Under the pieces are notes generated by a model, which was not told where the DNA came from, made no database searches, and saw only the letters and a program-made list of their open reading frames with translations. Below are positions 8,199-14,530 of a stretch of DNA of 16,871 bases, one piece after another. The stretch's first letter is position 1; every line of letters begins with the position of its first letter. Made by a program: the position numbers and the translations under genes. The DNA comes from CAYOHP01 sp964403795 [NCBI: uncultured bacterium] (lineage in GTDB: Bacteria > Muiribacteriota > UBA6191 > CAZXTJ01), in contig CAYOHP010000140.1 of the NCBI GenBank assembly GCA_964403795.1, positions 1 through 16,871 of the forward strand. The letters run 5' to 3'.

Positions 8199-8611
8199 CG
8201 CGGACCTCCGGGTGTCGGTCCCCCCGAGGCGGGCTCCAGGAACACGAAGGGATCGTGGGCCGCCTGGAAGATCTCGTAGGCCCGCCCGCCGCCGACCACC
8301 CGCACCCTGAGCACCAGCAGTTCCTCGGTCGGCAGCACCGAGATCCTGAGTTCGCCGCGCAGCCCATCCCGCTCCCGCACCAGGACCTCGTCCCCCGAAC
8401 CGTCGGAAGGCAGCAGCCGCCCGCCCGCCAGCGAGGCGCGCCCTTCGGCCAGCAGCTCCTGGGCCATGGTCTGGAGCCGGAGCATGGCGGCCGAGACCGC
8501 CAGCCTCCGCCGGGCACCGTGGAAGAGGTCGAGGACCGGGAGGAGCGCCACGCCCAGGATGGCGAGGGCCACCACGATCTCGGCGAGCGAGGCTCCGTAT
8601 CGCGATCTCAC
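8195..8611 (-). CDS. GspI/PilV-like minor pseudopilin
   Basis: A 138-residue protein with a six-residue prepilin leader (MRSRYG) followed by ASLAEIVVALAILGVALLPVLDL. Cleavage after G6 would give Ala at +1 and Glu at +5. The short leader, the ALAILG motif and the small size are typical of GspI/PilV. The GTG start (complement of 8609-8611) overlaps the preceding stop in a GTGA arrangement, and the gene's own stop overlaps the next ATG, so the three pseudopilin genes are translationally coupled. A much longer stop-free frame runs upstream through the neighbouring gene, but it is an antiphase shadow. The prepilin leader fixes the true start. Confidence 0.88.
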   Translation of the reverse strand: MRSRYGASLAEIVVALAILGVALLPVLDLFHGARRRLAVSAAMLRLQTMAQELLAEGRASLAGGRLLPSDGSGDEVLVRERDGLRGELRISVLPTEELLVLRVRVVGGGRAYEIFQAAHDPFVFLEPASGGPTPGGPR

Positions 8612-10251
8612 GACCGGCCGCCTTCCACGAAGACCGGTACCGGCGAGACCGCGAACACGTAGGCCCCGAGCTCCCGCTCCTCGAGGGCGGCCGAGGGCGG
8701 GAAGGGCACCCGCAGGCCCGGGTCGTGGAAGAGCGCTCCCTCCAGGGCCAGGCTCCCGGGATGCGGCTCGGGCACCAGCAGCGAGCCCACCAGGGTCGCT
8801 CCCGGCGCGATCCGGATCCGGCCCATGGGACCGCCTTCGGGAGTCCCCAGCATCACGATCGCGGCATGCGCCTTGCCGACCACCTCGACCGGCGCCCCCA
8901 GGCTGACCAGCACCAGCCGGTTCGAGGTCTCCGAGAGCGGCTTGCCGAAGTCCTCCAGGCGCACCGGGGCGGGACCGGTGACCAGGACCGTCCTCCCTTG
9001 CAGCTCGCCCCGGAGTTCCAGGGATCCCTCCCCAGCCGGGACATGCACCACGCCGTCGAGGACCGCGTTCCCGGCCTTCCACCGTGTGAGGAGCTCGGAG
9101 CCGGGCGCCATCTCGAGGTGGACCCGGGAGAGGAAGGCCGGGGCCGAGAGGCGCGCCGCCCAGGGAGCCAGGGCCATGGCCTCGGGAGTGCCCTCGACCA
9201 GGATCCGCTGGGACCAGTGGTAGTTCCAGATCCGATCCAGGGCGCGGCCCTGCTGGGCGAGCAGTTCGTAGCCGATGGGCTCGGCTTCGGCGGGACCGGC
9301 CGCCGCCAGCCGGGTGGCGAGCTCGCGGCGCTCGGCCGCCATGCGGTCGAGGACCGCCGCCAGGTCGAGGTCGCGGAGTTCCCGGGGCTCCTCCACATGG
9401 TGGAAGCCGGAGAGCACCGCAGGGGTGTCCTCGGGAAGGCGGGGAGTCCGCGCCTCGAGCTCGGGGCGGGGGTGCACCGCGGCGGAGAGCTCCCGGAGCC
9501 GATCGGCGGTGGCACCGGTCGCCGAGTCCGCCAGCCGCGCCAGGGCCTCGGCCGTCTTCCCATGCTCGTCGAGGAGTTGGTGGCGGCGCTGGTTGGCGAG
9601 CCGGGGATCGACCACCGCGTCGACCCGCCCCAGCCACAGCGCCACCTGGTCGAAGGGCCGGGGCGGGGCCGCAACGACGACCCTGATCTCGTGGGCCGCC
9701 GAGCGGTAGCGCCGCACCGCCAGCCCCTGGGCCTCGGCGGTCACCAGCACGTCGATCTGGAGGAGGGCGGTCCACTCCTCGCCGGCGACCGGGTCCTCGG
9801 GGGGGCGCGGCGAGAGGATGCGGATCCGGTGGGAGTGGACCGTCCCGATCGCCACCGGCTCGGCCAGGTCGGGATCCTCGGCCGGGCCGTAGGTCGGGCT
9901 CACCCGGATCGCCGGGGGATCGACCCAGGCACCCAGGTCGAGTTCGGAGAAGGGGCGATCGAGGTTCTCCCGGAGGGCCCGGAAGAGCTTCGAGCCCGGT
10001 TCGTTCATGGAACGGGTGAAGGAGAAGAGCAGCTCCTCGCAGGCCGATTCGGCCTGGAGGCGGGCCAGGTCGGCGAGGTGTCCGTGCTGGACCTCCGAGA
10101 GGGTGGTCCGGGCCATGAAGAAGTGCAGGCTCGCCAGGAAGGCCAGGAAGGCGAGCAGGCCCAGCGCCCCGAGCAGGCTGCCCTGGGCTCTGCGGCGATC
10201 CGTCGGGCGCGGGGAAGGCCGCGGGGTTCGACCGGTCGGGAAGGGTCCCAC
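8608..10251 (-). CDS. GspK/PilX-like large minor pilin component
   Basis: A 547-residue membrane-anchored protein. A basic N-terminus ends in RRRAQG, followed by one hydrophobic helix (SLLGALGLLAFLAFLASLHFFMA, about 25-47), then ARTTLSEVQHGHLADLARLQAESACEELLF. This pattern (QG-x-L-L, no Glu at +5, then a long amphipathic helix) is that of PilX and GspK, which lack Glu5. It is clearly longer than GspK (about 325 residues). The extra C-terminal region (about 390-520) is rich in short hydrophobic strands such as GSLELRGELQGRTVLVTG, suggesting a beta-helical or bactofilin-like domain (inference). The GTG start lies 4 bp after the lipoprotein stop; the end overlaps the GspI-like start by four bases. 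The gene position next to the GspI- and GspJ-like genes supports the assignment. Confidence 0.75.
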   Translation of the reverse strand: MGPFPTGRTPRPSPRPTDRRRAQGSLLGALGLLAFLAFLASLHFFMARTTLSEVQHGHLADLARLQAESACEELLFSFTRSMNEPGSKLFRALRENLDRPFSELDLGAWVDPPAIRVSPTYGPAEDPDLAEPVAIGTVHSHRIRILSPRPPEDPVAGEEWTALLQIDVLVTAEAQGLAVRRYRSAAHEIRVVVAAPPRPFDQVALWLGRVDAVVDPRLANQRRHQLLDEHGKTAEALARLADSATGATADRLRELSAAVHPRPELEARTPRLPEDTPAVLSGFHHVEEPRELRDLDLAAVLDRMAAERRELATRLAAAGPAEAEPIGYELLAQQGRALDRIWNYHWSQRILVEGTPEAMALAPWAARLSAPAFLSRVHLEMAPGSELLTRWKAGNAVLDGVVHVPAGEGSLELRGELQGRTVLVTGPAPVRLEDFGKPLSETSNRLVLVSLGAPVEVVGKAHAAIVMLGTPEGGPMGRIRIAPGATLVGSLLVPEPHPGSLALEGALFHDPGLRVPFPPSAALEERELGAYVFAVSPVPVFVEGGRS

Positions 10252-10255
10252 CGGG

Positions 10256-11101
10256 TCAGCGGAGCTGGGGGGCCCGGGCGAATTCCTGGGAGAAGAGCTG
10301 CTGGGCCGAGGGACTCGGGTTCCAGGTGGGGAGCGACCGGTTGGGCGAGTACTGGCTCCCGATCAGCATGAAGGAGACGTTCTCGGCCAGCTTCTCGGGC
10401 GCCCCGGCCCGGGAATAGGTCGAGGGATGGGCCGGAGTGCCGGCGCCCAGGGCCTGGTCGAAGCCGCGTCCGAAGTCGAAGCCGCGGCTCGACTCGCAGA
10501 CGTGGTGGCCGACCTCGTGGACCGCGGCGTGGGTCGAGATCCGGTATTCGCCCCCGGCGTTGCCGGCGAACAGCCGGATCCTCCCCGAGGGAGGGATGGG
10601 CGAGCCCGTCATGCGGGAGCTGGGTCCGCTCCAGACCCCGAGCACGCCGTCCCCCGCCGAGTAGGTGAGTTCGACCGAGCGCAGCCCGTTCAGGTGCCGC
10701 TGCTTGTCGTACTGCTGGAGCGCGAACTCGAGGCGACCGAGGTTGGTCGGGTTCACCGCCGGGCCGAAGATCTGGATCCCGTACTGGGCGCCGAGCTGCT
10801 GGGCGGACTGCGAGGAGGCCTGGGGCGCGGGCAGCTGGGGCGCCGGGCTCTGGGGAGGGGCGCTCCCGGCGCCGTCGGCGGCAGGAGGGGCCTGGGAAGC
10901 GGGAGGCGCCGAGGCCGGGGTCACGCCTCCGGCACTGGGGCAGCTCCCCCCGCCGCCGCCCACGGTGGCGATGGCGAGGACATTCCCGTTGGCGTCGACC
11001 AGGGCGACCTTCTGGCCTGGGGTGACCTGGCAGCCGGCCAGGGCCAATGGGAGGAGGAGCGAACCGAGGCGAAAGGAGCGGAAGAACCGCGAAGCATGCA
11101 T
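10256..11101 (-). CDS. lipoprotein with HEVGHH metallopeptidase-like motif, first gene of pseudopilin operon
   Basis: A 281-residue lipoprotein with a canonical lipobox LALAGC (lipidated at Cys24). A short conserved-looking segment (VALVDANGNVLAIATVGGGGG) and a Pro/Ala/Ser/Gln-rich linker (about 60-105) precede a catalytic-like domain. That domain contains STHAAVHEVGHHVCES with HEVGHH at residues 195-200, the HExxH zinc motif. About 40 residues later EKLAENVSFML supplies a possible third ligand (E236 or E240). This resembles gluzincin-type secreted peptidases, although I cannot place it in a named family. The start ATG (complement of 11099-11101) is chosen by the signal peptide; the frame remains open further upstream. 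It lies 4 bp before the GspK/PilX-like gene and is presumably co-transcribed with all three pseudopilins, so its product may be a pilus- or secretion-associated surface protein. Confidence 0.8.
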   Translation of the reverse strand: MHASRFFRSFRLGSLLLPLALAGCQVTPGQKVALVDANGNVLAIATVGGGGGSCPSAGGVTPASAPPASQAPPAADGAGSAPPQSPAPQLPAPQASSQSAQQLGAQYGIQIFGPAVNPTNLGRLEFALQQYDKQRHLNGLRSVELTYSAGDGVLGVWSGPSSRMTGSPIPPSGRIRLFAGNAGGEYRISTHAAVHEVGHHVCESSRGFDFGRGFDQALGAGTPAHPSTYSRAGAPEKLAENVSFMLIGSQYSPNRSLPTWNPSPSAQQLFSQEFARAPQLR

Positions 11102-11209
11102 CCGAAGACGTCCAATCCCCTGCGTCCCGACCGACGACCTCGCCTTCCAGGACGCCCGGAGGAGGGGGGAGGATAGAAACGCGACCCACGGACTAGGATC
11201 CAGGGGGTC

Positions 11210-11986
11210 ATGCCGTCGACTCCCCGCCTCCATGCCACCGCCGCCGCCGGGTTCGGGTCGACCGGCGCCCTCTACGAACGGGCCCGGCCGGCGTATCCGC
11301 CCGCCACCGTGACGCGCCTGGGCGAAGTCCTCGGCCTGGTGCCGGGGAGCACCCTGGTGGAGCTCGGGGCCGGGACCGGCAAGATGACCCGGCTGCTGGC
11401 TCGCCCGGACCTGAGGCTCATCGCCTGCGAGCCTTCCGCCTCCATGCTCCGGGCGATGCCGGCCGGGATGCCTGGAGTGTCGGCGGTGGCCTGCCTGGCC
11501 GAGGCGATCCCGTTGCCCTCCGGCTGCGCGGACGGGGTGGTGGTGGCCCAGGCCTTCCACTGGTTCTCGGCGCCCGAGGCCCTCTCCGAGATCCACCGGG
11601 TGCTCCGACCTGGGGGGGTGCTCGCCCTCTGCTGGAACGTCCGGCATCTGGGCGCGGAAGCCTGGGCGGACGCCTTCGGGGACCGCCTCGATGCCTCCCG
11701 CGACGAGGCCCCCCGGTATGCCGCCGGTCGCTGGCGGGAGGCCTCGGCCTGGGGCCTCTTCTCTCCCCTGGTCGAGGAGTCGGTCCGGCACGACGAGGCG
11801 ATCGCTCCTGCCGACCTGGTCGACCGGATCGCGTCCGTGAGCTGGGTGGTGGCGAAGCCGGAAGTCGAGCGACGGACCCTGCTCGCCGATCTGGCAGAGG
11901 TCCTGGCGACCCATCCCGGGAGCCGGGGACGGTCGGTGCTCGAGATGCCCCACCGGGTCGACCTCTTCTGGTGCCGGCGGGGGTAG
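11210..11986 (+). CDS. class I SAM-dependent methyltransferase
   Basis: A 258-residue cytoplasmic methyltransferase of the Methyltransf_11 type. Motif I is LVELGAGTGKMT (residues 49-60), the acidic ribose-binding residue is E in ACEPSASML, and the typical post-III block is AQAFHWFSAPEALSEIHRVLRPGG. The N-terminal LYERARPAYPP and the FHWF element are characteristic of a large group of bacterial small-molecule methyltransferases whose substrates are mostly unknown, so no substrate is proposed. It begins at ATG 11210, immediately after AGGGGG; the spacing is very short for a ribosome binding site. A TAGGAT at 11194-11199 could be a -10 giving an almost leaderless mRNA. It is a single gene, divergent from the pseudopilin operon, and is followed by the regulatory region of the next gene. 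Confidence 0.9.
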   Translation: MPSTPRLHATAAAGFGSTGALYERARPAYPPATVTRLGEVLGLVPGSTLVELGAGTGKMTRLLARPDLRLIACEPSASMLRAMPAGMPGVSAVACLAEAIPLPSGCADGVVVAQAFHWFSAPEALSEIHRVLRPGGVLALCWNVRHLGAEAWADAFGDRLDASRDEAPRYAAGRWREASAWGLFSPLVEESVRHDEAIAPADLVDRIASVSWVVAKPEVERRTLLADLAEVLATHPGSRGRSVLEMPHRVDLFWCRRG

Positions 11987-12042
11987 GTGCCCTCGACCGA
12001 TACCCCCCGGTCGGTCGGCGGCCGCGGCCGGACCCAGGGGCC

Positions 12043-12120
12043 GGGACATTCCTCGACCTGTCCCAGCGGTGTCCCGCGGGTGTCCCACCCCTGTCCCGGG
12101 CCTGTCCCGGCCCCTGTCCC
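12043..12120 (+). promoter_or_regulatory. phased TGTCCC array, probable enhancer-binding (UAS) site
   Basis: TGTCCC occurs at 12059, 12070, 12081, 12092, 12103 and 12115: six direct copies with start-to-start spacing of 11, 11, 11, 11 and 12 bp, roughly one helical turn. An inverted copy, GGGACA at 12043-12048, forms a GGGACA-N10-TGTCCC dyad with the first repeat. The array is noncoding and its period is not a multiple of three. It lies about 98-175 bp upstream of the RNA start predicted from the sigma-54 promoter at 12192, the usual position for an upstream activating sequence bound by an AAA+ enhancer-binding protein. The binding protein is not encoded in this window. The repeats are seen directly; their role is inferred. 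Confidence 0.7.
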
Positions 12121-12191
12121 GCTCCTCCGGGGAGCCGGGACCCCGGGCTGGGTGCCGCTCCCGGAGCGGATCTCGGGTGGTGTGCCGAGGC

Positions 12192-12207
12192 TGGCACCGG
12201 CCTTGCT
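12192..12207 (+). promoter_or_regulatory. sigma-54 (-24/-12) promoter
   Basis: The sequence TGGCACCGGCCTTGCT matches the sigma-54 consensus TGGCACG-N4-TTGCW at all positions except the G after TGGCAC, with exact GG-to-GC spacing. The GC of the -12 element is at 12205-12206, placing the RNA start near 12218 and giving a leader of about 38 bases before the ATG at 12256. Such promoters need RpoN and an activator ATPase, consistent with the repeat array upstream. No competing sigma-70 promoter was obvious in this 269-bp gap. Confidence 0.78.
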
Positions 12208-12221
12208 TTCTGGTTCCTGTG

Positions 12222-12249
12222 CCCCGCCCGGAGCGGGGATCGGAAGGAG
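12222..12249 (+). promoter_or_regulatory. 5'-UTR stem-loop followed by strong ribosome binding site
   Basis: CCCCGC (12222-12227) and GCGGGG (12233-12238) form a perfect 6-bp GC stem with a 5-base loop. It would begin about four bases from the predicted sigma-54 RNA start. Six bases after the stem comes AAGGAG (12244-12249), six bases before the ATG at 12256, the best ribosome binding site in the window. The hairpin may protect the mRNA 5' end (inference). Confidence 0.55.
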
Positions 12250-12255
12250 AGCGGG

Positions 12256-13875
12256 ATGCGCGGAGCGAACCGGGGATGGACGGTCGGGATGGCGGCGGCC
12301 CTGGTGCTGTCGGCCGGGGTGGCCCGGGCCCAGGACGACGTCCTGGGGATGGGCGAGGGCAGCGGGGCCGGGGCGGGCGGGGCCGAGGCCCCGGTCGAGG
12401 CCGGCGTGGTCGGTGCCGAGGCCGGTGTCCCCTCGGCCGGCGGGCTGGTCTTCCGCAAGGTCGGCAACCCACTCGACGAGACGGTGTTCGCGGCCGGCGA
12501 CACCATCGAGGCCGTGCTCCCCCGGGAGCTCGCCTCGGCCACCCTCGAGGTGGTCGATCCCCGGAGCGGCAAGCTGGTCCTGACCCGGGAGTTCTCCGGG
12601 AGTTCGGTCCGCTTCGAGGCCGACCTCCTCCCCGGCAAGGGGACGGGCCGGGGCTACTCGGTCTTCGCCACCACCGCCAACGGCGACGCGGCCGCCTTCC
12701 ACCAGGAGATGCAGAAGCAGAAGGGCAAGCGGAAGCTGCCCACCGAGGCGATGGACGTGGTCCTCGACGAGCCCAGCCACGGCGACCACCGGGCCTGGAG
12801 CCAGCGCTTCTTCCACGGCGCCGGGATCGGCTACGACGTGGCCGTGCGCTCGGGCGGCGAGACCCTGACCGGTTCGCTCCTCCGCCTCGACACCCCCAAC
12901 TGGCTCTACTTCTCCGGCCACTACCCCAAGGGTTCGGGGGGCACCCTGGGCGGGGCCGACGTCCGCCCCGACGTGCCGGGCGCCCCCGACGCCTGGAAGG
13001 GCAAGCTCGAGGTCCTGATCATGGCCGCCTGCTACGCCGGGGACCTGTGGACCGGATCGAACCTCGAGGGCATCGACGCCGGGGCCGGGATCGACGGCCG
13101 GCTGTGGTGGGAGCGGTTCCGGGGCACCCTGCTCGCCTACCGCGGCTCGGCCCCATCGACCGGGGCCGACCGGATCGCCCGCCGGTTCCTGCAGCTGGCG
13201 GCCACCATCAGCCGGGATCCCGACACCGACAAGGAAGGCTACAGCCGGGCCCTGGCCAAGGCCTGGATGAAGGCCAACGGCGAGATCCGGGCCACCTACG
13301 CCACCGCCATCGACGCCTCCGGCAACTACTACTGGTTCGAGCGGGGCGTGCCCAAGGTGATGCCGATGTCCAAGTGGCAGACCGGGAACGACGCCGCCGT
13401 CGCCTACCAGACCCACCTGGCCCCCGGTCTCTCCAAGATCCGCTTCGAGCTCGCCAAGCTGAGCCCGTTCCGCCCCGCCACCAAGGCCGAGCTGCAGGGC
13501 ACTCCCGCCTACCTCGAGCTGATGGCGGATGGCGAGGCCGTCAAGGTCGCCGGGTCCGCCGAGGCGCTCTCCGCCAAGGTCCTCGAGTGGTGGCGCTACG
13601 AGCTGCACGTCTACTTCGAGACCGACCTCCGCCTCCAGGAGACCGTGTGGGCGATGGCCGAGGCCAACGGCAACGTGAAGCCCGGGGTCGACGAGGTGCT
13701 GGCGATGTGGACCCCCAGCCAGGAGCACCGGAGCGAACTCTCCGCCTGGCGCCAGGACCACGGCCGGCGGGGCCTGGACCTGATGGTCGAGAAGGCCAAT
13801 GCCCGGAAGCTGGTCGAGAAGGCGATCTCCAAGGAACTCCTGGTGATCGAGATCGACGAGCTCTTCACCGAGTGA
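12256..13875 (+). CDS. secreted caspase-fold-like (clan CD candidate) protein
   Basis: A 539-residue protein with a clear signal peptide (GMAAALVLSAGVARA, cut before Q26), then a Gly/Ala/Glu-rich low-complexity stretch (about 30-62). A beta-rich region follows (about 65-135; ATLEVVDPRSGKLVLTREF), then a central domain. In that domain NWLYFSGHYPKG places H222 after a hydrophobic strand, and LEVLIMAACYAGDL places C259 after a second one. This His-then-Cys order, with 'SGH' and 'ACxxG' at strand ends, is the signature of caspase-fold clan CD peptidases (metacaspase, gingipain, CHAT) and of related uncharacterised families. Overall similarity to a named family is not evident. The C-terminal third is helical and Lys-rich. 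The ATG has an excellent ribosome binding site and a sigma-54 promoter with an upstream repeat array. Codons end in C or G more strictly than in neighbours, suggesting high expression. The gene ends before a strong hairpin. Confidence 0.85.
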   Translation: MRGANRGWTVGMAAALVLSAGVARAQDDVLGMGEGSGAGAGGAEAPVEAGVVGAEAGVPSAGGLVFRKVGNPLDETVFAAGDTIEAVLPRELASATLEVVDPRSGKLVLTREFSGSSVRFEADLLPGKGTGRGYSVFATTANGDAAAFHQEMQKQKGKRKLPTEAMDVVLDEPSHGDHRAWSQRFFHGAGIGYDVAVRSGGETLTGSLLRLDTPNWLYFSGHYPKGSGGTLGGADVRPDVPGAPDAWKGKLEVLIMAACYAGDLWTGSNLEGIDAGAGIDGRLWWERFRGTLLAYRGSAPSTGADRIARRFLQLAATISRDPDTDKEGYSRALAKAWMKANGEIRATYATAIDASGNYYWFERGVPKVMPMSKWQTGNDAAVAYQTHLAPGLSKIRFELAKLSPFRPATKAELQGTPAYLELMADGEAVKVAGSAEALSAKVLEWWRYELHVYFETDLRLQETVWAMAEANGNVKPGVDEVLAMWTPSQEHRSELSAWRQDHGRRGLDLMVEKANARKLVEKAISKELLVIEIDELFTE

Positions 13876-13891
13876 GCCCGAGGGCCGGGAG

Positions 13892-13933
13892 CGACCTCCC
13901 GTGTCCGCCCCTCCCGGGCGGACCGGGAGGTCG
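13892..13933. terminator. long hairpin between convergent genes, probable bidirectional terminator
   Basis: The outer stem CGACCTCCCG (13892-13901) pairs perfectly with CGGGAGGTCG (13924-13933). The inner stem TCCGCCC (13904-13910) pairs with GGGCGGA (13916-13922) around a 5-base loop. In total there are 17 base pairs with only a small internal bulge. It lies between the stops of two convergent genes. There is no T-tract on either strand, so it would act as a non-canonical terminator or an mRNA 3'-end stabiliser. Confidence 0.65.
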
Positions 13934-13959
13934 GCGCGTCCGGGGGCCCGGGCTCGGGC

Positions 13960-14412
13960 TCAGGCTCCCCGGCGCACGTCCTGGATCATGCGGTCGAGCC
14001 CCTGGAGGAAGGCCGATCGGTCCTTCCGGGCGAACGGCTCCGGTCCCCGGGTCTGGGTGCCCGCGTCGCGCAGATCCTTCAGCAGGTTGCGGGTGGCCAG
14101 GGCGTCGCCCACGTTCTCCTCGGTGAAGGGGCGCCCTCTGAGCCCCAGCACCCGGGCACCCTTGTCGATGCAGCGGGCCGCCAGCGGGATGTCGCCGGTG
14201 ATCACGATGTCGTCGGGGCCGGCGTGCTCGACGATCCAGTCGTCCGCCAGGTTCTCCCCCTTGCGGACGACCACTAGCCGGAAGGCGGGATCGTCGGGCA
14301 TCCCCATCCAGGAGTTCGCCACCAGGATCACGGCCAGCCGGTAGCGCCGGGCGACCCGGTAGATCTCGTCCTTCACCGGGCAGGCGTCGGCATCCACGTA
14401 GAGGTCCAGCAT
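13960..14412 (-). CDS. DUF188 (YaiI/YqxD) family protein
   Basis: A 150-residue protein of the UPF0178/DUF188 family (YaiI, YqxD), small cytoplasmic PIN-like domain proteins of unknown role. Family features are evident: N-terminal VDADACP (residues 6-12), LVANSWMGMP, the VVRKGENLADDWIV segment, DIVITGDIPLAARCIDKGARVLG, and the RPFTEENVGDALATRNL block followed by a short basic C-terminus. The length is the usual 145-155 residues. The ATG (complement of 14410-14412) gives the expected N-terminus (MLDLYVDADACP). The ribosome binding site is weak; the frame stays open upstream but loses family likeness. It is monocistronic, convergent with the caspase-fold-like gene across the hairpin and divergent from the VWA gene. 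Confidence 0.93.
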   Translation of the reverse strand: MLDLYVDADACPVKDEIYRVARRYRLAVILVANSWMGMPDDPAFRLVVVRKGENLADDWIVEHAGPDDIVITGDIPLAARCIDKGARVLGLRGRPFTEENVGDALATRNLLKDLRDAGTQTRGPEPFARKDRSAFLQGLDRMIQDVRRGA

Positions 14413-14530
14413 GACGGCCCGGGGATGGTACGCCGTCGGGGCCCGGCAGGGAGATCCCGAACCTCGGATCGGGAACCTTGGGCGGAGCGGATCGGTCCCA
14501 CGGGAGAGAACGAAAGGCTGGCCCCCTTCG

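Noticed and set aside
6550-8517. A 655-codon minus-strand open frame across the phosphodiesterase gene
   Set aside because: It is antisense to a clear GDPD enzyme and overlaps the GspI/GspJ-like genes out of frame. It has no motif of its own.
12019-12030. CGGCCGCGGCCG palindrome after the methyltransferase as a terminator
   Set aside because: It is a perfect 12-bp palindrome but leaves no loop, has no T-tract, and such strings are common by chance in this composition.
12059-12120. The TGTCCC repeats as a CRISPR array or plasmid-type iterons
   Set aside because: The unit is only 11 bp with a 6-bp core and no spacers. There is no cas or replication initiator gene nearby and no AT-rich unwinding region. 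A regulator-binding array fits better.
11272-13761. An 829-codon minus-strand open frame opposite the methyltransferase and caspase-fold-like genes
   Set aside because: It lies antisense to two genes with recognisable motifs, a ribosome binding site and a promoter. Long antisense frames are expected at this GC content.
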